Assembly: GCA_031265205.1 (NCBI GenBank) | Contig: JAISCZ010000130.1 | Coordinates: 82,252-146,251 of the forward strand | Length of the DNA stretch: 64,000 bases | Source of the DNA: Deltaproteobacteria bacterium | GTDB taxonomy: Bacteria > Desulfobacterota > Desulfarculia > Adiutricales > Adiutricaceae | Direction: 5' to 3' | Shown: positions 1 to 9,120 of the stretch, one piece after another | Layout: each line of letters begins with the position of its first letter | Position numbering within the stretch: the stretch's first letter is position 1 | Program-made: the position numbers and the translations under genes | The notes under the pieces: model-generated | What the model was told of the DNA's origin: nothing | The model's input: only the letters and a program-made list of their open reading frames with translations | Database searches by the model: none

Positions 1-718
1 AGAATCCCCCCCTTAGGGCTTCCCGCCTTTCGCGCCTATCCGCTCTTTTTTCCTCAAAGAGCCGGGTTGGCCGCCCTTTTACGGTTTCCCCACCGCGCGC
101 GGCGCTCCGGGACTGTTCTAACGGGCCAAAAACGCGAAGCCCTTAAGCTTTCCGCCGTGGCCCCGTTAAGTCCCCCCGCGGGGCCCCTCGCCACGCCGAT
201 TATTTAAACGCCCGTTTAATAGTTGGCTTTTCCCCGGCGCTCCCGCTTTGAGCCCCGCGCGCCTCCCTTAAGTCTCTTCGCGGCGCGGCGCCCCAGGGAA
301 GTTTCCTTGCAGCGGCGGCCAAGCGCCCGTTTCTAGCGACAATATCGCGCGCCGCTAAATTAAACGCGCCTTTAATTTAGGGCCCACACAAGCCTTTTAG
401 TTTTCTTGGAGCGAAGTTTAAGCGCGAAATTCCGCGCGCCTTCTAATTAAACCTAGGTTTAATTTTGACCCAGCGCCTGGGGGTCCACCAGCGCCCCGGA
501 AAGTCGCCTTTTCGCCACGAGCCGCTCTTTCCCCTTTAATTAACGTTCTATTTAATATTTTTGCCGGCGTATTTGATTCAATAGTGAATCAAACGCGTCT
601 TTACCCGCCCGGGCGCGCGGGACTTCCGCGAGAGCGGCGCCCATGGCCGCGCTCGGCCCTCGCCTCCCTGGCCAACGCGTTTTTCCGCGCCTTTTGTCCT
701 TTTACCGCTTTCTTGAAA
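1..718. other. GC-rich spacer without a recognisable gene
   Basis: No open frame with family resemblance was seen on either strand. The stretch is mostly GC-rich and C-heavy, broken by short AT islands built on TTTAAT/TTAAA. No T-tract terminator or clear promoter is apparent. It may be the 3' side of a gene outside the window. Confidence 0.5.
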
Positions 719-730
719 TAGGTGACTGGC

Positions 731-1237
731 ATGAACCCTCCTATCAAAATTGAAGCCATCGAAACCATGCCCCGCAAAAGACTGGTCGGCTACTGCGCGA
801 TCTTAAACGACAAAGCGGTCCGCGACTACTACGAGAAGCTGTGGGTCAACTTTATCGAGAGGATCCAGAGCGTCCCCTGCCTGGCCGGTCGCGAGCTTTA
901 CGGGGTCTGCACCAACCTCCAGCACAACAACTTTTTCGAGTACTGGACCACCGTGGAATGCGCCAAAGACGATCCGGTTCCGCCGGACCTCGTCTCCCTG
1001 CCCTTGGACGGGGGCATCTACGGAAGCCGCATCGAGCGCCCGGACACCAACCTCCCGCTCATGTACAGCCAAAAGGTTTCCACCTGGAACGCCCCCGACG
1101 ACTACACCCTGGACTGGAGGCTCCCCTTTTTCGAGGTGCACCGCCCCAATTTCTTCAAGCGCTCCTCGGTGAAAATCTGCGTCCCCTTGAACTTTTCCCT
1201 CAACTCCATCTACCACGGCGTTTACCCGCCTAAGTAG
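731..1237 (+). CDS. GyrI-like / AraC-type effector-binding domain protein
   Basis: A 168-residue soluble protein that looks like a stand-alone GyrI-like (AraC effector-binding) domain. The segment ELYGVC...FFEYWTTVE and the later GGIYGSRIE match the pattern of a beta strand, an acidic-aromatic pocket and the closing strand of this fold. In the family such domains bind small hydrophobic ligands or gyrase; no DNA-binding part is present here. An upstream GTG at 722 is in frame, but the AGGTG that contains it sits about 7 nt before the ATG at 731 and reads better as the ribosome binding site, so 731 is preferred. It stands alone between two long spacers. The specific ligand cannot be told from sequence. 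Confidence 0.65.
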   Translation: MNPPIKIEAIETMPRKRLVGYCAILNDKAVRDYYEKLWVNFIERIQSVPCLAGRELYGVCTNLQHNNFFEYWTTVECAKDDPVPPDLVSLPLDGGIYGSRIERPDTNLPLMYSQKVSTWNAPDDYTLDWRLPFFEVHRPNFFKRSSVKICVPLNFSLNSIYHGVYPPK

Positions 1238-2053
1238 AGACCCACTCGCGGCGTCCTTCCGCCGCGAGCGGCGCGCGGGGCGCGCCTCGCTTCCCCTTTC
1301 GCGCCGCGAGGGCCCGGCGCCCCGGGAATCGGTGGAAAGTTTTTTTAAGGTCGCCGCGCGACTCGCGCCTCCCGACTCGCCCCCTCGTAATTATGGCGCG
1401 CGCGCCCCGCGCGCGCCGTTCGCGCGCCTTCCCCCAAAAGACGCGCTTGCCCCCCTCCGGGCCAGAGGCCGCTTCGCCCCGCGTCGCCTCCCGCCGTAAA
1501 GCGACAATAAATAAGAACGACAATTAGTTTTTTAATGCCTATTTTCTTGCGCGAACGCGAATTAGGGATTATTATAGCCACCAAACCCATAGGCCTTTCG
1601 CCTCGCCTGGACCCGCTTTGACATTAGCCAACCCCTCCGCCGGGGAGACCTTGTCCTCCAAGAATCCCTCCCGGCCCCTCCCCCCGTTAACTTTTTTTTC
1701 GCCTCTTTCCGCCAAATTCAAAGGCCGCGGAGGCCAAAAGGGGCTTTTTAGGCCGCTTTTGCCCTCCCTCTCCCTTCCAATCGGGCCGTAAATGAGCGAT
1801 AATAACAATCTAAGAGAGACGCGCGACCGCCCCGACGGGCCGCCTCGCGGTCGCGACGTTCCGACTCTATTTTGAATCACGCGCCCATCTCCAGAGGGGA
1901 ACCGCGCTTAATTGAGGCGTTTTTCCCCAGCCGAGGCGTTTCCCCGCCAGCTTAAGTTTTTTTCCCTAAGAAATTTTGAGCGGGCGCGCTGGCCCTCTCC
2001 AAGACGCCCCTTAAATTTGGGGAGCGAAACGCGAGGGGACTTGAGGTCTACCC
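1238..2053. other. Spacer without a recognisable gene
   Basis: Open frames here are GC-skew artefacts rich in Arg, Gly and Ala with no domain resemblance. AT-rich patches lie at about 1500-1580 and 1790-1820. No RNA gene or terminator was found. Confidence 0.5.
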
Positions 2054-2917
2054 ATGAGCGAAAAAAAAACCATGGAATTCAACGTCTTTGGACTCTCCCA
2101 GTCTCTTCCCATGAGACCCGAGCCATCCAAAACCAAAGACATCATCATGTTGGAGTCCACCATTCTTTTCGCCAAGCGCGGCTACGAGGCGGTCTCCATC
2201 CGCGACATCGCCAGTTCCATTAAAATTAAGCCCTCTTCCCTCTACAACCATTTTTCCGGGAAAGAGGCCCTCTTCGACGCCGTCCTCACCCACGCCGAGG
2301 ACCTTTACCTCCTCTATTTTCGCTACTTGGACGACCGCATCTCCAGGGCCCGGACCTTCTCCGAGGTGTTGGACCTCATTTTCCTAGAGCCCATCAAGAT
2401 GAGCAACGATTTTACCTGCTACGCCTTCAGCCTCATCTTAACCGAACAGTTTCGGGACACCCACTGCTCCAAGATTTTTAACGAGACTTTCCTGGACTAC
2501 AGCGTCAATTTCATGAAAAACTGGTTTGACCGCTGCGTTGAAAAGGGCCTGGCCTTTCCCTTCGACACCAAGACCATCGCCACCCTCATCATGCACACGA
2601 CGCTCATCTGCATCAATCTCAAAGTCCAGGAATACATGGATCACCGCCCCCCCATCAATTTCGAGGAGCATTTCCAAGACTTGAAGCGCCTCGTTCTGAG
2701 CGTGGCCAACGTCAAAAACGACGGCGAAACCGATACCTCCTCCCCGCCCCTCCTCAAGATAGGCTTCCCCGACGATCCCTTTCCCGCCGCCGAGGAGACG
2801 GAGAGGGAGCCGGAGAGGGATACGGACTCTCTCTTAAGCGTCCGCGAAGACCCCCGCCTCCCCAAGCCCAGCGCCACGCCCCGCCGCCGGCCCGGAAAAC
2901 CCGATCCCCCCCGTTAA
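2054..2917 (+). CDS. TetR/AcrR-family transcriptional regulator
   Basis: A 287-residue regulator. The N-terminal helix-turn-helix is clear: an initial helix (STILFAKRGYEAVSIRDIA), then IKPSSLYNHFSGKEALFDAV, the usual TetR recognition helix with its Tyr-Asn-His-Phe. The middle portion is an all-helical ligand/dimerisation domain with no recognisable effector class. The last 60 or so residues are low-complexity, rich in Pro, Arg, Glu and Ser, and lie outside the typical 190-220 residue TetR length, so they look like a lineage-specific tail produced by GC-rich 3' drift. It precedes an aminotransferase by 280 nt on the same strand; co-regulation is possible but not shown. Target genes are unknown. 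Confidence 0.85.
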   Translation: MSEKKTMEFNVFGLSQSLPMRPEPSKTKDIIMLESTILFAKRGYEAVSIRDIASSIKIKPSSLYNHFSGKEALFDAVLTHAEDLYLLYFRYLDDRISRARTFSEVLDLIFLEPIKMSNDFTCYAFSLILTEQFRDTHCSKIFNETFLDYSVNFMKNWFDRCVEKGLAFPFDTKTIATLIMHTTLICINLKVQEYMDHRPPINFEEHFQDLKRLVLSVANVKNDGETDTSSPPLLKIGFPDDPFPAAEETEREPERDTDSLLSVREDPRLPKPSATPRRRPGKPDPPR

Positions 2918-3197
2918 ACCCCGCCCTCGCCACGCCTTGCCCCACCAAAATCCGCGCCTTCCCCGCTAACGCGCGGGGCCTCCGCCCGCTTTCCCCCGCG
3001 CCTCCGGGAGCCTTCCGCGCCTCCGCGCCGCCGGCGCGCCGCTTCTTTCCTTGCGCGGAGGCATAATTAATCCTATTATGTTCCAATTTAACCCCAAGGG
3101 CCCGGCCCCAAGCGCGCGCCGCGCCGCCCGCCCTTCCCCCCCCCCAACGCTTTTAACTTTTCGCGAAAGAGGAAACTTCACTTTAAGGATTTTAGCC

Positions 3198-4406
3198 ATG
3201 GCCGAGGATCTCTTTGATTTTCAGCGGATGAACCGCCTCCCCCCCTACGTTTTCGCCACGGTCAACGAATTTAAGATGGCCGCGCGGCGAGCCGGCGCCG
3301 ATATCGTCGACTTAGGCATGGGCAACCCCGATTTGGGGACCCCGCCCCACATCGTCGCCAAACTGGTCGAGGCCGCGGCTAAAGACACCAATCACCGCTA
3401 CTCCGCGTCCCGGGGCATAACCAAGCTCCGCCACGCCATCGCGGGCTGGTACAAAAGGCGCTTCGACGTGGATTTGGATCCCGACTCCGAGACCGTGGTC
3501 ACCATGGGCGCCAAGGAGGGCTTGGCTCACCTGACCCTGGCGACCATCACCCCCGGGGAGGTCGTCTTGGCCCCGGATCCCACCTATCCCATCCACGCCT
3601 ACGCGGCCATCATCGCCGGCGGCGATCTCCGCAGCGTCCCCATCGGGCCCGACAGGGATTTTTTCGCCGACCTGCAAATCGCCGTCCGCCAGACCTGGCC
3701 CCGACCGCGGATGCTGGTCATCTCTTTTCCGCACAACCCCACCGGGGCCGTGGTGGATTTGCCCTTCTTCGAAAAGCTCGTCGACTTCTGCCGCGCGGAA
3801 AGAATCCTCATCGTCCATGACCTGGCGTACGCCGATCTCTGTTTTGACGGCTACCGGGCCCCCAGTATCCTCGAAGTCAAAGGCGCGACCGATATCGCCG
3901 TGGAGGCCTTTTCCCTCTCCAAGAGCTATAGCATGGCCGGCTGGCGGGTGGGTTTTATCTGCGGCAACGCCAAAATGGTCGGGGCCCTTACCCGCGTCAA
4001 GTCCTACCTCGACTATGGGGCCTTCCAGCCCATCCAAATCGCGGCCATCATCGCCTTAAACGGTCCCCAGGACTGCGTCGAGGAGATTCGCGGGATCTAC
4101 CGCGAAAGGCGCGACGCCTTGGTCGACGGCCTCCAAAAGGCCGGCTGGCCGGTGACGGCCCCCAAGGGGACCATGTTTCTGTGGGCGCGGATCCCCGAGG
4201 AGTTCCAGGAAATGGGCTCGGTCGAATTCGCGAAAACCCTTATCGCGGAGGCCAAAGTGGCCGTCTCCCCGGGCTTGGGCTTTGGGTCCGGCGGCGAGGG
4301 CTTCGTGCGTTTCGCCCTGGTGGAAAACGTCCAGCGCGTCAAACAGGCCACCCGAGGCGTCAAACGCGCCTTAAACGCCGCCGTCAAACGCCGGGCCGTG
4401 GGCTGA
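3198..4406 (+). CDS. alaC: PLP-dependent aminotransferase, alanine/AlaC type
   Basis: A 402-residue class I/II aminotransferase (fold type I). Seen: [13 protein letters not shown] near residue 41 (substrate arginine-loop region), MGAKEGL around 103, [11 protein letters not shown] around 176-186 (the conserved Asn that contacts PLP), HDLAYAD near 207 (conserved Asp/Tyr pair) and [12 protein letters not shown], whose Lys at about 242 forms the Schiff base. The overall pattern fits the AlaC glutamate-pyruvate aminotransferase group, which makes alanine from pyruvate and glutamate; the LL-diaminopimelate/aspartate aminotransferase relatives are the alternative. An in-frame start at 3051 exists, but its first 49 residues are low-complexity. 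ATG 3198 follows TTAAGGATT and matches family length. Confidence 0.85.
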   Translation: MAEDLFDFQRMNRLPPYVFATVNEFKMAARRAGADIVDLGMGNPDLGTPPHIVAKLVEAAAKDTNHRYSASRGITKLRHAIAGWYKRRFDVDLDPDSETVVTMGAKEGLAHLTLATITPGEVVLAPDPTYPIHAYAAIIAGGDLRSVPIGPDRDFFADLQIAVRQTWPRPRMLVISFPHNPTGAVVDLPFFEKLVDFCRAERILIVHDLAYADLCFDGYRAPSILEVKGATDIAVEAFSLSKSYSMAGWRVGFICGNAKMVGALTRVKSYLDYGAFQPIQIAAIIALNGPQDCVEEIRGIYRERRDALVDGLQKAGWPVTAPKGTMFLWARIPEEFQEMGSVEFAKTLIAEAKVAVSPGLGFGSGGEGFVRFALVENVQRVKQATRGVKRALNAAVKRRAVG

Positions 4407-4598
4407 GGCGCGTCATTGAGCGGAGCCCGCCAATGGCTATGGGAAACGGTTATCCGGTCCCACGCGGAAAAGCGCGTCGACAGAGCCTAGCGCTTACGGT
4501 AAAATACTTTAGCGAAGGATTGGCGCCGCCCGGGAGCGCGCCTCCCTCTCCCGTAGCCCGTTCGCGGGCGACCCGCGACACGAAAGGCGGCGTCCCAC

Positions 4599-5213
4599 GT
4601 GGAACACAGACATCTTAACCTGACGGAAGAAACGGCTTTCTGTCCTCCGGCGATCGATGACATAATTTCCCGAGGCGCGTGGCGGGACTGGGTCGACTTG
4701 CGCGAAGCGATCCGTAAAGATAGATCGTTACTCGCCGATGTCGAGCGCATATGCGAAAACTATTTGGCGACTTCCCCCCCATGCCCTCAGCGCTATTTTT
4801 TTTGGTATAACTTTGTCCAAAAACGAAAATTGCTTACTGATTGGGATGTCCCGCTGTCCTCTTTCCGCGGGTCGCGCTCAATTCCCAAAACAACTCTCAT
4901 TGATGGCGTGACAGCCGCTCTCAACGCCAAACGACAAGCGTCTCGAGCCACTAGCCTCGACGCCGCCGACACAAGCCAACGTCTCTCGGAAATTATAGGT
5001 CAGCCTCAATCCGCTCTCCGTCAATCGGCGATCGCCGCTATCATTTCCCGAGGATCGTTACAGGCCTGGCGCGACTTACGCGACGCGCTCTGGAAAGACA
5101 AATCGCTACTCGACGATATCGAGCTTATCTGCGCGCGAAATTTCGACACTCCCAACCCAGGGCGTTATCATTTTTGGAATTACTATGCCAAAACCCGTAA
5201 AGCCTCTTCCTGA
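4599..5213 (+). CDS. Fused relic: NTase-partner protein, decayed AbiEii-like NTase piece, second partner copy
   Basis: A 204-residue protein of unusual make-up. Residues 1-65 and about 138-204 are two copies of one small domain (ISRG...W.DLREA...D.SLL.D...IC...Y.FW), the same family as the 79-residue protein at 44131-44370. Between them, residues 75-135 align with the start of the NTase encoded just downstream: LTDWD against LPDWE, TTLIDGVTAALNAKR against TTLVGGTAAAIHAKR, then SEIIGQPQSA against NEILHQLESA. In this inner copy the GG is changed to DG and the D-x-D pair is gone, so it cannot be catalytic. The simplest history is a tandem duplication of partner plus NTase, a 1-nt deletion at the gene overlap that fused partner 1 to NTase 1, then an internal deletion into partner 2. 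GTG start chosen by alignment with the second locus. Function of the partner is unknown; antitoxin is a guess from gene order. Confidence 0.75.
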   Translation: MEHRHLNLTEETAFCPPAIDDIISRGAWRDWVDLREAIRKDRSLLADVERICENYLATSPPCPQRYFFWYNFVQKRKLLTDWDVPLSSFRGSRSIPKTTLIDGVTAALNAKRQASRATSLDAADTSQRLSEIIGQPQSALRQSAIAAIISRGSLQAWRDLRDALWKDKSLLDDIELICARNFDTPNPGRYHFWNYYAKTRKASS

Positions 5214-5976
5214 TTGGGAGGATTTGCTGTCAGCGGCCTGCGGGTTACAATCTATTGTTCCGGGGACCACGCTAGTTGGAGGAACGGCGGCGGCTATCCA
5301 CGCCAAACGCCACGTGTCAAATGACGCGGATCACGTCATGACCGATTTACGTCGTAACTTCAACGAAATCCTCCATCAACTTGAATCCGCGGTCGGCTGG
5401 AAAACGAAGCGCCCCGTCGCTCCGGTCATGGTTCTCGGTAGTCTAGACGGGATAGAGACTGGCGTGAGGCGGCTAATCAGGTCCGAGCCATTGGAGACGG
5501 TAGACATCGACTTTCGCGGCGAGAAACTTACCGTGCCTACGGAAGCGGAAATCTTGCGGATAAAAGCCTTTCTCATCCTCAAGCGTAACGCTACTAGGGA
5601 TTACTTAGATTTCACCGCGCTCGCTGACCATATGGGCGCCGTTAAATCCAATGAAGCTTTACGTAAATTCGATAAGCTGTATCCGCAAGAAAGCGGTGAA
5701 TCCGCCTTGCAGCAACTCATGGCCCAGACCTCGTACCCACTTCCCCACGATCTGGCCGAAACCGATCTTTCCACGTATAAAAACCTCGCGCCCAGATGGC
5801 AAAACTGGAAAAATGTCATGGAAACGCTCATGCGGCTGGCGGTAGACATTTTCGATCTCGCGCCCGCGCCAGCGCCGCCCCCCCAAGTCCGCCCAAGCCC
5901 AGTTTCTAAGGCGAGCGGCCCGGAGGATCGCCGCGACTCGCGAGCCCGCGCGGCTCCAAAAATTAAGGTCCCTTGA
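5185..5976 (+). CDS. AbiEii/AbiGii-like nucleotidyltransferase (toxin-type)
   Basis: A 263-residue protein with the hallmarks of the AbiEii/AbiGii-type NTase family. VGGTAAAIHA at 31-40 holds the glycine pair, VSNDADH at 44-50 holds the two metal-binding aspartates (D47, D49), and RIKAFLILKRNATRDYLD near 115-132 is the helical Lys/Arg-Arg-Asp signature seen in the family C-terminal half. The last 40 residues are Pro/Arg-rich and probably disordered. It overlaps the upstream partner gene by 29 nt, the same length as at the second locus (44131-44159), which suggests translational coupling. Known relatives inactivate tRNA by nucleotide addition and act in toxin-antitoxin or abortive infection; the substrate here is not known. 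The partner is not a recognisable AbiEi regulator. Confidence 0.8.
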   Translation: MPKPVKPLPDWEDLLSAACGLQSIVPGTTLVGGTAAAIHAKRHVSNDADHVMTDLRRNFNEILHQLESAVGWKTKRPVAPVMVLGSLDGIETGVRRLIRSEPLETVDIDFRGEKLTVPTEAEILRIKAFLILKRNATRDYLDFTALADHMGAVKSNEALRKFDKLYPQESGESALQQLMAQTSYPLPHDLAETDLSTYKNLAPRWQNWKNVMETLMRLAVDIFDLAPAPAPPPQVRPSPVSKASGPEDRRDSRARAAPKIKVP

Positions 5977-6018
5977 AAGCGGAGGCCCGCGCCATGTCGC
6001 GCGGGCCTCCGCTTTGTT
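5976..6018. terminator. Bidirectional intrinsic terminator
   Basis: A 17-bp perfect stem (AAAGCGGAGGCCCGCGC and its complement) with a 6-nt loop, followed by TTTG on the plus strand and preceded by AAA that gives U on the minus strand. It starts on the last base of the NTase stop codon, between two convergent genes, and can end both transcripts. Confidence 0.85.
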
Positions 6019-6041
6019 CATGAGGGGAACGCGCGCGAATT

Positions 6042-7649
6042 TTAACCCGCCGCGGCGGCGATCTCCATGGAACTCGCGCCACGGTACTCGTTAAGCTTGT
6101 TTCTCAGGGTCCGAACGCTGATCCCTAAAAGCTTGGCGGCCATTTTACGGTTGCCTGAGGTTTCGCGCAAGGTCCTTCCGATGAGACGCTTTTCCATCTC
6201 GTCAATGGTCATGAGCGGCATGCCCGTTCCCGCCCCCGCCGGGGGATCCTCCGCGAGCGCGATCGGGTCGCCCGCGCTCTCGTCGTCGTCCGGGGCGGCC
6301 TTCAGCGCCGGATCCAAGGGCGGGTTAGGCGCGGGGGACGCGCCCGCCGCGGCAAAGCCTTCCGGGACGGCGAGGGCGATCCGCGCGGCCGCGGCGGGTT
6401 GGGCGGGTTGGGCGTTTTGAGCGTTCTTCTCGTTTTTGTCGTTTTTGTCGTTTTTGTCGTTTTTCTCCAGGGCGCTCAAAAAACCCTTCTCGTCCATGAA
6501 AATGTCCTGGGCCTCAATGACGGACCCCATGGTCATTAAAGTGGCGCGGGCGACGGCGTTTTCAAGCTCGCGGACGTTGCCGGGCCAGTCGCTGGACATG
6601 AGCGCGTCCATGGCTTCCGGCGCGACGCGGGGGATAGGGAGGCCGTTTAAGGCGGCGTGCTTTTCCGCGAAATATTCCGCGAGGGGGACGATGTCCTCTT
6701 TCCGCTCCCTTAAAGCCGGGATAAAAAAGGGCATGACGTTCAGTCGGTAGTAGAGGTCCTGGCGGAATTTCCCCTCCTCGACCCAATCCATAAGCCTACG
6801 GTTAGTGGTGGCGATAACCCGCGCGTCGATCTTGTGCGGGCCTTTGCCGCCCACGGGGTCAATCTCCCCTTCCTGCAGGGCGCGCAGGAGTTTGGCCTGC
6901 AGCGCGATATCCATTTCGCTAATCTCGTCCAAAAGGATAGTGCCGCCCGAGGCCAGGTCAAATTTGCCGGGCTTGCGGTTTAAGGCCCCGGTAAAAGCGC
7001 CCTTTTCGTGGCCGAAGAGTTCGCTTTCCAAAAGGCTCTCGGGAAGCCCCGCGCAGTTGATGGCCACGAAAGGCCCGTCGCGGCGGACGGAGTTTTCGTG
7101 GATAAAACGCGCGAGCAATTCTTTGCCGGTCCCGCTCTCCCCTTGGAGCAAGACCGTCGCGCTGGAACCGGCGAGGCGCCGCGCGAGAGCCAGCAGCCTT
7201 TCCATGACGGGGCTCTGGCTGATTATCGGACGCCGCGCGGGCTCGGACGCCGGCGAGGCCGCTGGAGCGGGCGCCGATTCTTCCCCCGCGCTAAAGACGC
7301 GGTTCACCGCCTCTTCCACCACTCCGGCGGGAAAAGGCTTCAAGAGGAAATCCCAGGCCCCCTCGCGCATGGCCCCCACGGCCTCTTCCACCCCGCCGCC
7401 CTGGGACATGGCGATAATGGGGGTCTCGGGCCGAGCCTGGAGGGCCTTGCGCACGAAGAGCGGCCCGGAGAGCTTGGGGAGCCTTAAGTCGCACAGGACC
7501 AGGTCAAACTTTTGGCTTTGGGCCTTGGCCAAGGCCTCCTCGCCGTCTTCCGCCAGCTCCACGGCGTGACCCAAGCGGGTCAGGGCCGTAAAAAGGGCCG
7601 AGCGCATGTTTCTTTCGCCGTCGGCGACTAGGATATATTTCGCCCTCAT
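6042..7649 (-). CDS. flrC: Sigma-54-dependent response regulator, FlrC/NtrC type
   Basis: A 535-residue activator with three parts. Residues 1-120 form a receiver with the phospho-acceptor Asp54 (CDLRLP), a Ser near 82 and Lys104 (LLKPF); the acidic pocket reads ADGE, so one of the two usual acidic residues is Gly. Residues 141-375 are the AAA+ domain with Walker A GESGTGKE (170-177), the sigma-54 contact GAFTGA (217-222) and Walker B TILLDE. A Fis-type helix-turn-helix lies near 490-525. Between them is an Ala/Pro-rich linker containing a KND tandem repeat encoded by a 9-bp microsatellite. Placement beside a PAS kinase and upstream of flgF-flgG-flgA fits a flagellar class III regulator. The sigma-54 promoter seen before flgF is a likely target. 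Confidence 0.85.
   Translation of the reverse strand: MRAKYILVADGERNMRSALFTALTRLGHAVELAEDGEEALAKAQSQKFDLVLCDLRLPKLSGPLFVRKALQARPETPIIAMSQGGGVEEAVGAMREGAWDFLLKPFPAGVVEEAVNRVFSAGEESAPAPAASPASEPARRPIISQSPVMERLLALARRLAGSSATVLLQGESGTGKELLARFIHENSVRRDGPFVAINCAGLPESLLESELFGHEKGAFTGALNRKPGKFDLASGGTILLDEISEMDIALQAKLLRALQEGEIDPVGGKGPHKIDARVIATTNRRLMDWVEEGKFRQDLYYRLNVMPFFIPALRERKEDIVPLAEYFAEKHAALNGLPIPRVAPEAMDALMSSDWPGNVRELENAVARATLMTMGSVIEAQDIFMDEKGFLSALEKNDKNDKNDKNEKNAQNAQPAQPAAAARIALAVPEGFAAAGASPAPNPPLDPALKAAPDDDESAGDPIALAEDPPAGAGTGMPLMTIDEMEKRLIGRTLRETSGNRKMAAKLLGISVRTLRNKLNEYRGASSMEIAAAAG
6431..6470 (-). repeat. 9-bp microsatellite inside flrC
   Basis: About four copies of CGTTTTTGT in tandem, encoding Lys-Asn-Asp repeats in the linker before the DNA-binding domain. 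The unit length is a multiple of three, so copy changes keep the frame. Confidence 0.8.
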
Positions 7650-7712
7650 TTTAAATTTCCTCGCTCTTCGTAAAAAAGGAAAGGCGCGCCTCTATTGGCC
7701 CCCCAGGGCCCC

Positions 7713-8822
7713 TTAGTTAAGGCTCGTCAAGTTTCCGATTTCCCCGGGGATATAGGGAAGCGTCACTTTGACCCGCGCGCCCATCGTCTCGTCCTGGCCC
7801 ACGGCGACGGAGCCCTGGTGGGCCTCGGCGATGCGCTGGCTCACGGGAAGGCCCAAGCCCAAAGTTTGCTTTTTGGTGGTGTAGAAGGGGTTAAAAACCT
7901 TGCGGGAATCCTGGAAATTGACCCCGGGCCCGCTGTCGGTAAAAATGATCTCGGCCTCGCCGCGCCGGTTGATTTCCACGCGGACAATCAGCCTCCCGCC
8001 CCCGGGCATGGCTTCCGCGGCGTTTAAGAGCACGTTTATAAAGAGCTGGCCCATAAGGCCCCGGTCCATTTCAATGACGAGATCCTTTTGCTCCACGAGG
8101 ACCCCGATTCCTTTGGCCTTAAAAATCCCGTTTAAGGATTCCAACGCCCCGTCCAAAACCGCGGACAGGCGCTCGGGCTTCAAATCAAGCTTTAAGGGGC
8201 GGGTCATGGACTCAAAGCTCGTGAGGCACTCGTTGACCTCGCGCGCGGAATAGCGGATCTCGTCGATTAAAGCCAAAAGCTCGCTTTCGCCGTTTCCGCC
8301 CAGCTCTTCCCCCACGATGGAGGCGCACAGCTCAATGCCCGCCAAAGGCCCGATGACCTTCTGGCTCACTTCCCCCGCCAGTTCCACGCTTTCCGCGAAA
8401 GCGCCGCCCCGCTGGAGCGTGGGGGCGCGCGGGACCATTTCCGGGACCAGGCCCGTGGCCAAAATGAGCCCACCGGGCCCGCCCAAGGCCAGACGCTTGA
8501 GCGCGAAGGCGTGGAGGCCCTCCCCGCTGGCCCCGGAAACCGTGACTTCGCGGCCCCTATCGTAGAGCTCCAAGCGGGCGCCCCCTTTGACCAAAGGATA
8601 CAGGTAATCCGGCAGCTCCTGGCCTTCCCGGCCCTCGAGGCCCAAAAGCGTCCTGGCTTCAAGGTTCGCGAGAATGAGCCGCCCGTCGGCGTGGTAAACC
8701 AGGGTCGGCGAGGCGAGTTGGTCAAAAAGGCTGACCCAGGCTTCCGCGTCCCATTCCAGCGCCGGAAAAAGGCCCTCGTTAAAAGGGTTATGGCGGCTAT
8801 CGCGCGCGTCTTGCAAAAACAT
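7713..8822 (-). CDS. flrB: PAS-domain sensor kinase, FlrB type, lacking the phospho-acceptor His
   Basis: A 369-residue cytoplasmic kinase-like protein without membrane segments. Residues 30-125 form a PAS domain (QLASPTLVYHADGRLILAN). The HisKA-like helix follows at 146-175, but the expected A-H-E/Q-[IV]-R-N-P-L box reads SQKVIGPLAGIEL: the phosphorylated His is Gln154 (codon CAG). The HATPase part looks intact, with N box INVLLNAAEAM (Asn267), G1 DSGPG near 296-300, and FNPFYTTK plus LGLGLP. It may therefore bind ATP without autophosphorylating, work as a phosphatase or pseudokinase, or pair with another kinase. Its gene lies 63 nt upstream of flrC on the same strand, as in flrBC operons of other flagellated bacteria. 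Confidence 0.8.
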   Translation of the reverse strand: MFLQDARDSRHNPFNEGLFPALEWDAEAWVSLFDQLASPTLVYHADGRLILANLEARTLLGLEGREGQELPDYLYPLVKGGARLELYDRGREVTVSGASGEGLHAFALKRLALGGPGGLILATGLVPEMVPRAPTLQRGGAFAESVELAGEVSQKVIGPLAGIELCASIVGEELGGNGESELLALIDEIRYSAREVNECLTSFESMTRPLKLDLKPERLSAVLDGALESLNGIFKAKGIGVLVEQKDLVIEMDRGLMGQLFINVLLNAAEAMPGGGRLIVRVEINRRGEAEIIFTDSGPGVNFQDSRKVFNPFYTTKKQTLGLGLPVSQRIAEAHQGSVAVGQDETMGARVKVTLPYIPGEIGNLTSLN

Positions 8823-8951
8823 ATGGCTTCCTCCTCCGCTTCAAATAAGCGACGCAATCGTGTTTAGCAAGCGCGGCGCCACATAATTTTTCTAATGATT
8901 ACATATTCTTGCGCCTATAGCCGCGGCTTTTCCTCCGCGCGAGCCGGATAA

Positions 8952-8967
8952 TGTCAAATTTTTGACA
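8952..8967. promoter_or_regulatory. Candidate operator TGTCAAATTTTTGACA
   Basis: Seven-base arms TGTCAAA and TTTGACA separated by TT, about 130 nt upstream of the flrB start. The minus strand also reads TTGACA within it. No matching -10 hexamer was found at a normal distance, so an operator is more likely than a core promoter. Confidence 0.35.
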
Positions 8968-9016
8968 GCCCCCCTTTCGCCCTCCTGCCCGGGGAATAGC
9001 CCGCCCGCTTAAATTG

Positions 9017-9120
9017 AGGCGCGCTTCGGCGCGCGAGCTTTGGCGCGCGAGCTTTGGCGCGCGCTTTGGCGCGCGAGCTTTGGCGCGCGACCTTTGGCGC
9101 GCGAGTGAGGCGCGCCCTGG
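9017..9120. repeat. Short tandem repeat, unit near GCGCGCGAGCTTTG
   Basis: About six degenerate copies of a 12-14 bp unit in direct tandem. No coding capacity was seen. Confidence 0.7.

Noticed and set aside
9017..9120. Possible CRISPR array (tandem GCGCGC repeats)
   Set aside because: Units are 12-14 bp in direct contact with no unique spacers and no cas genes nearby. It is a simple minisatellite.
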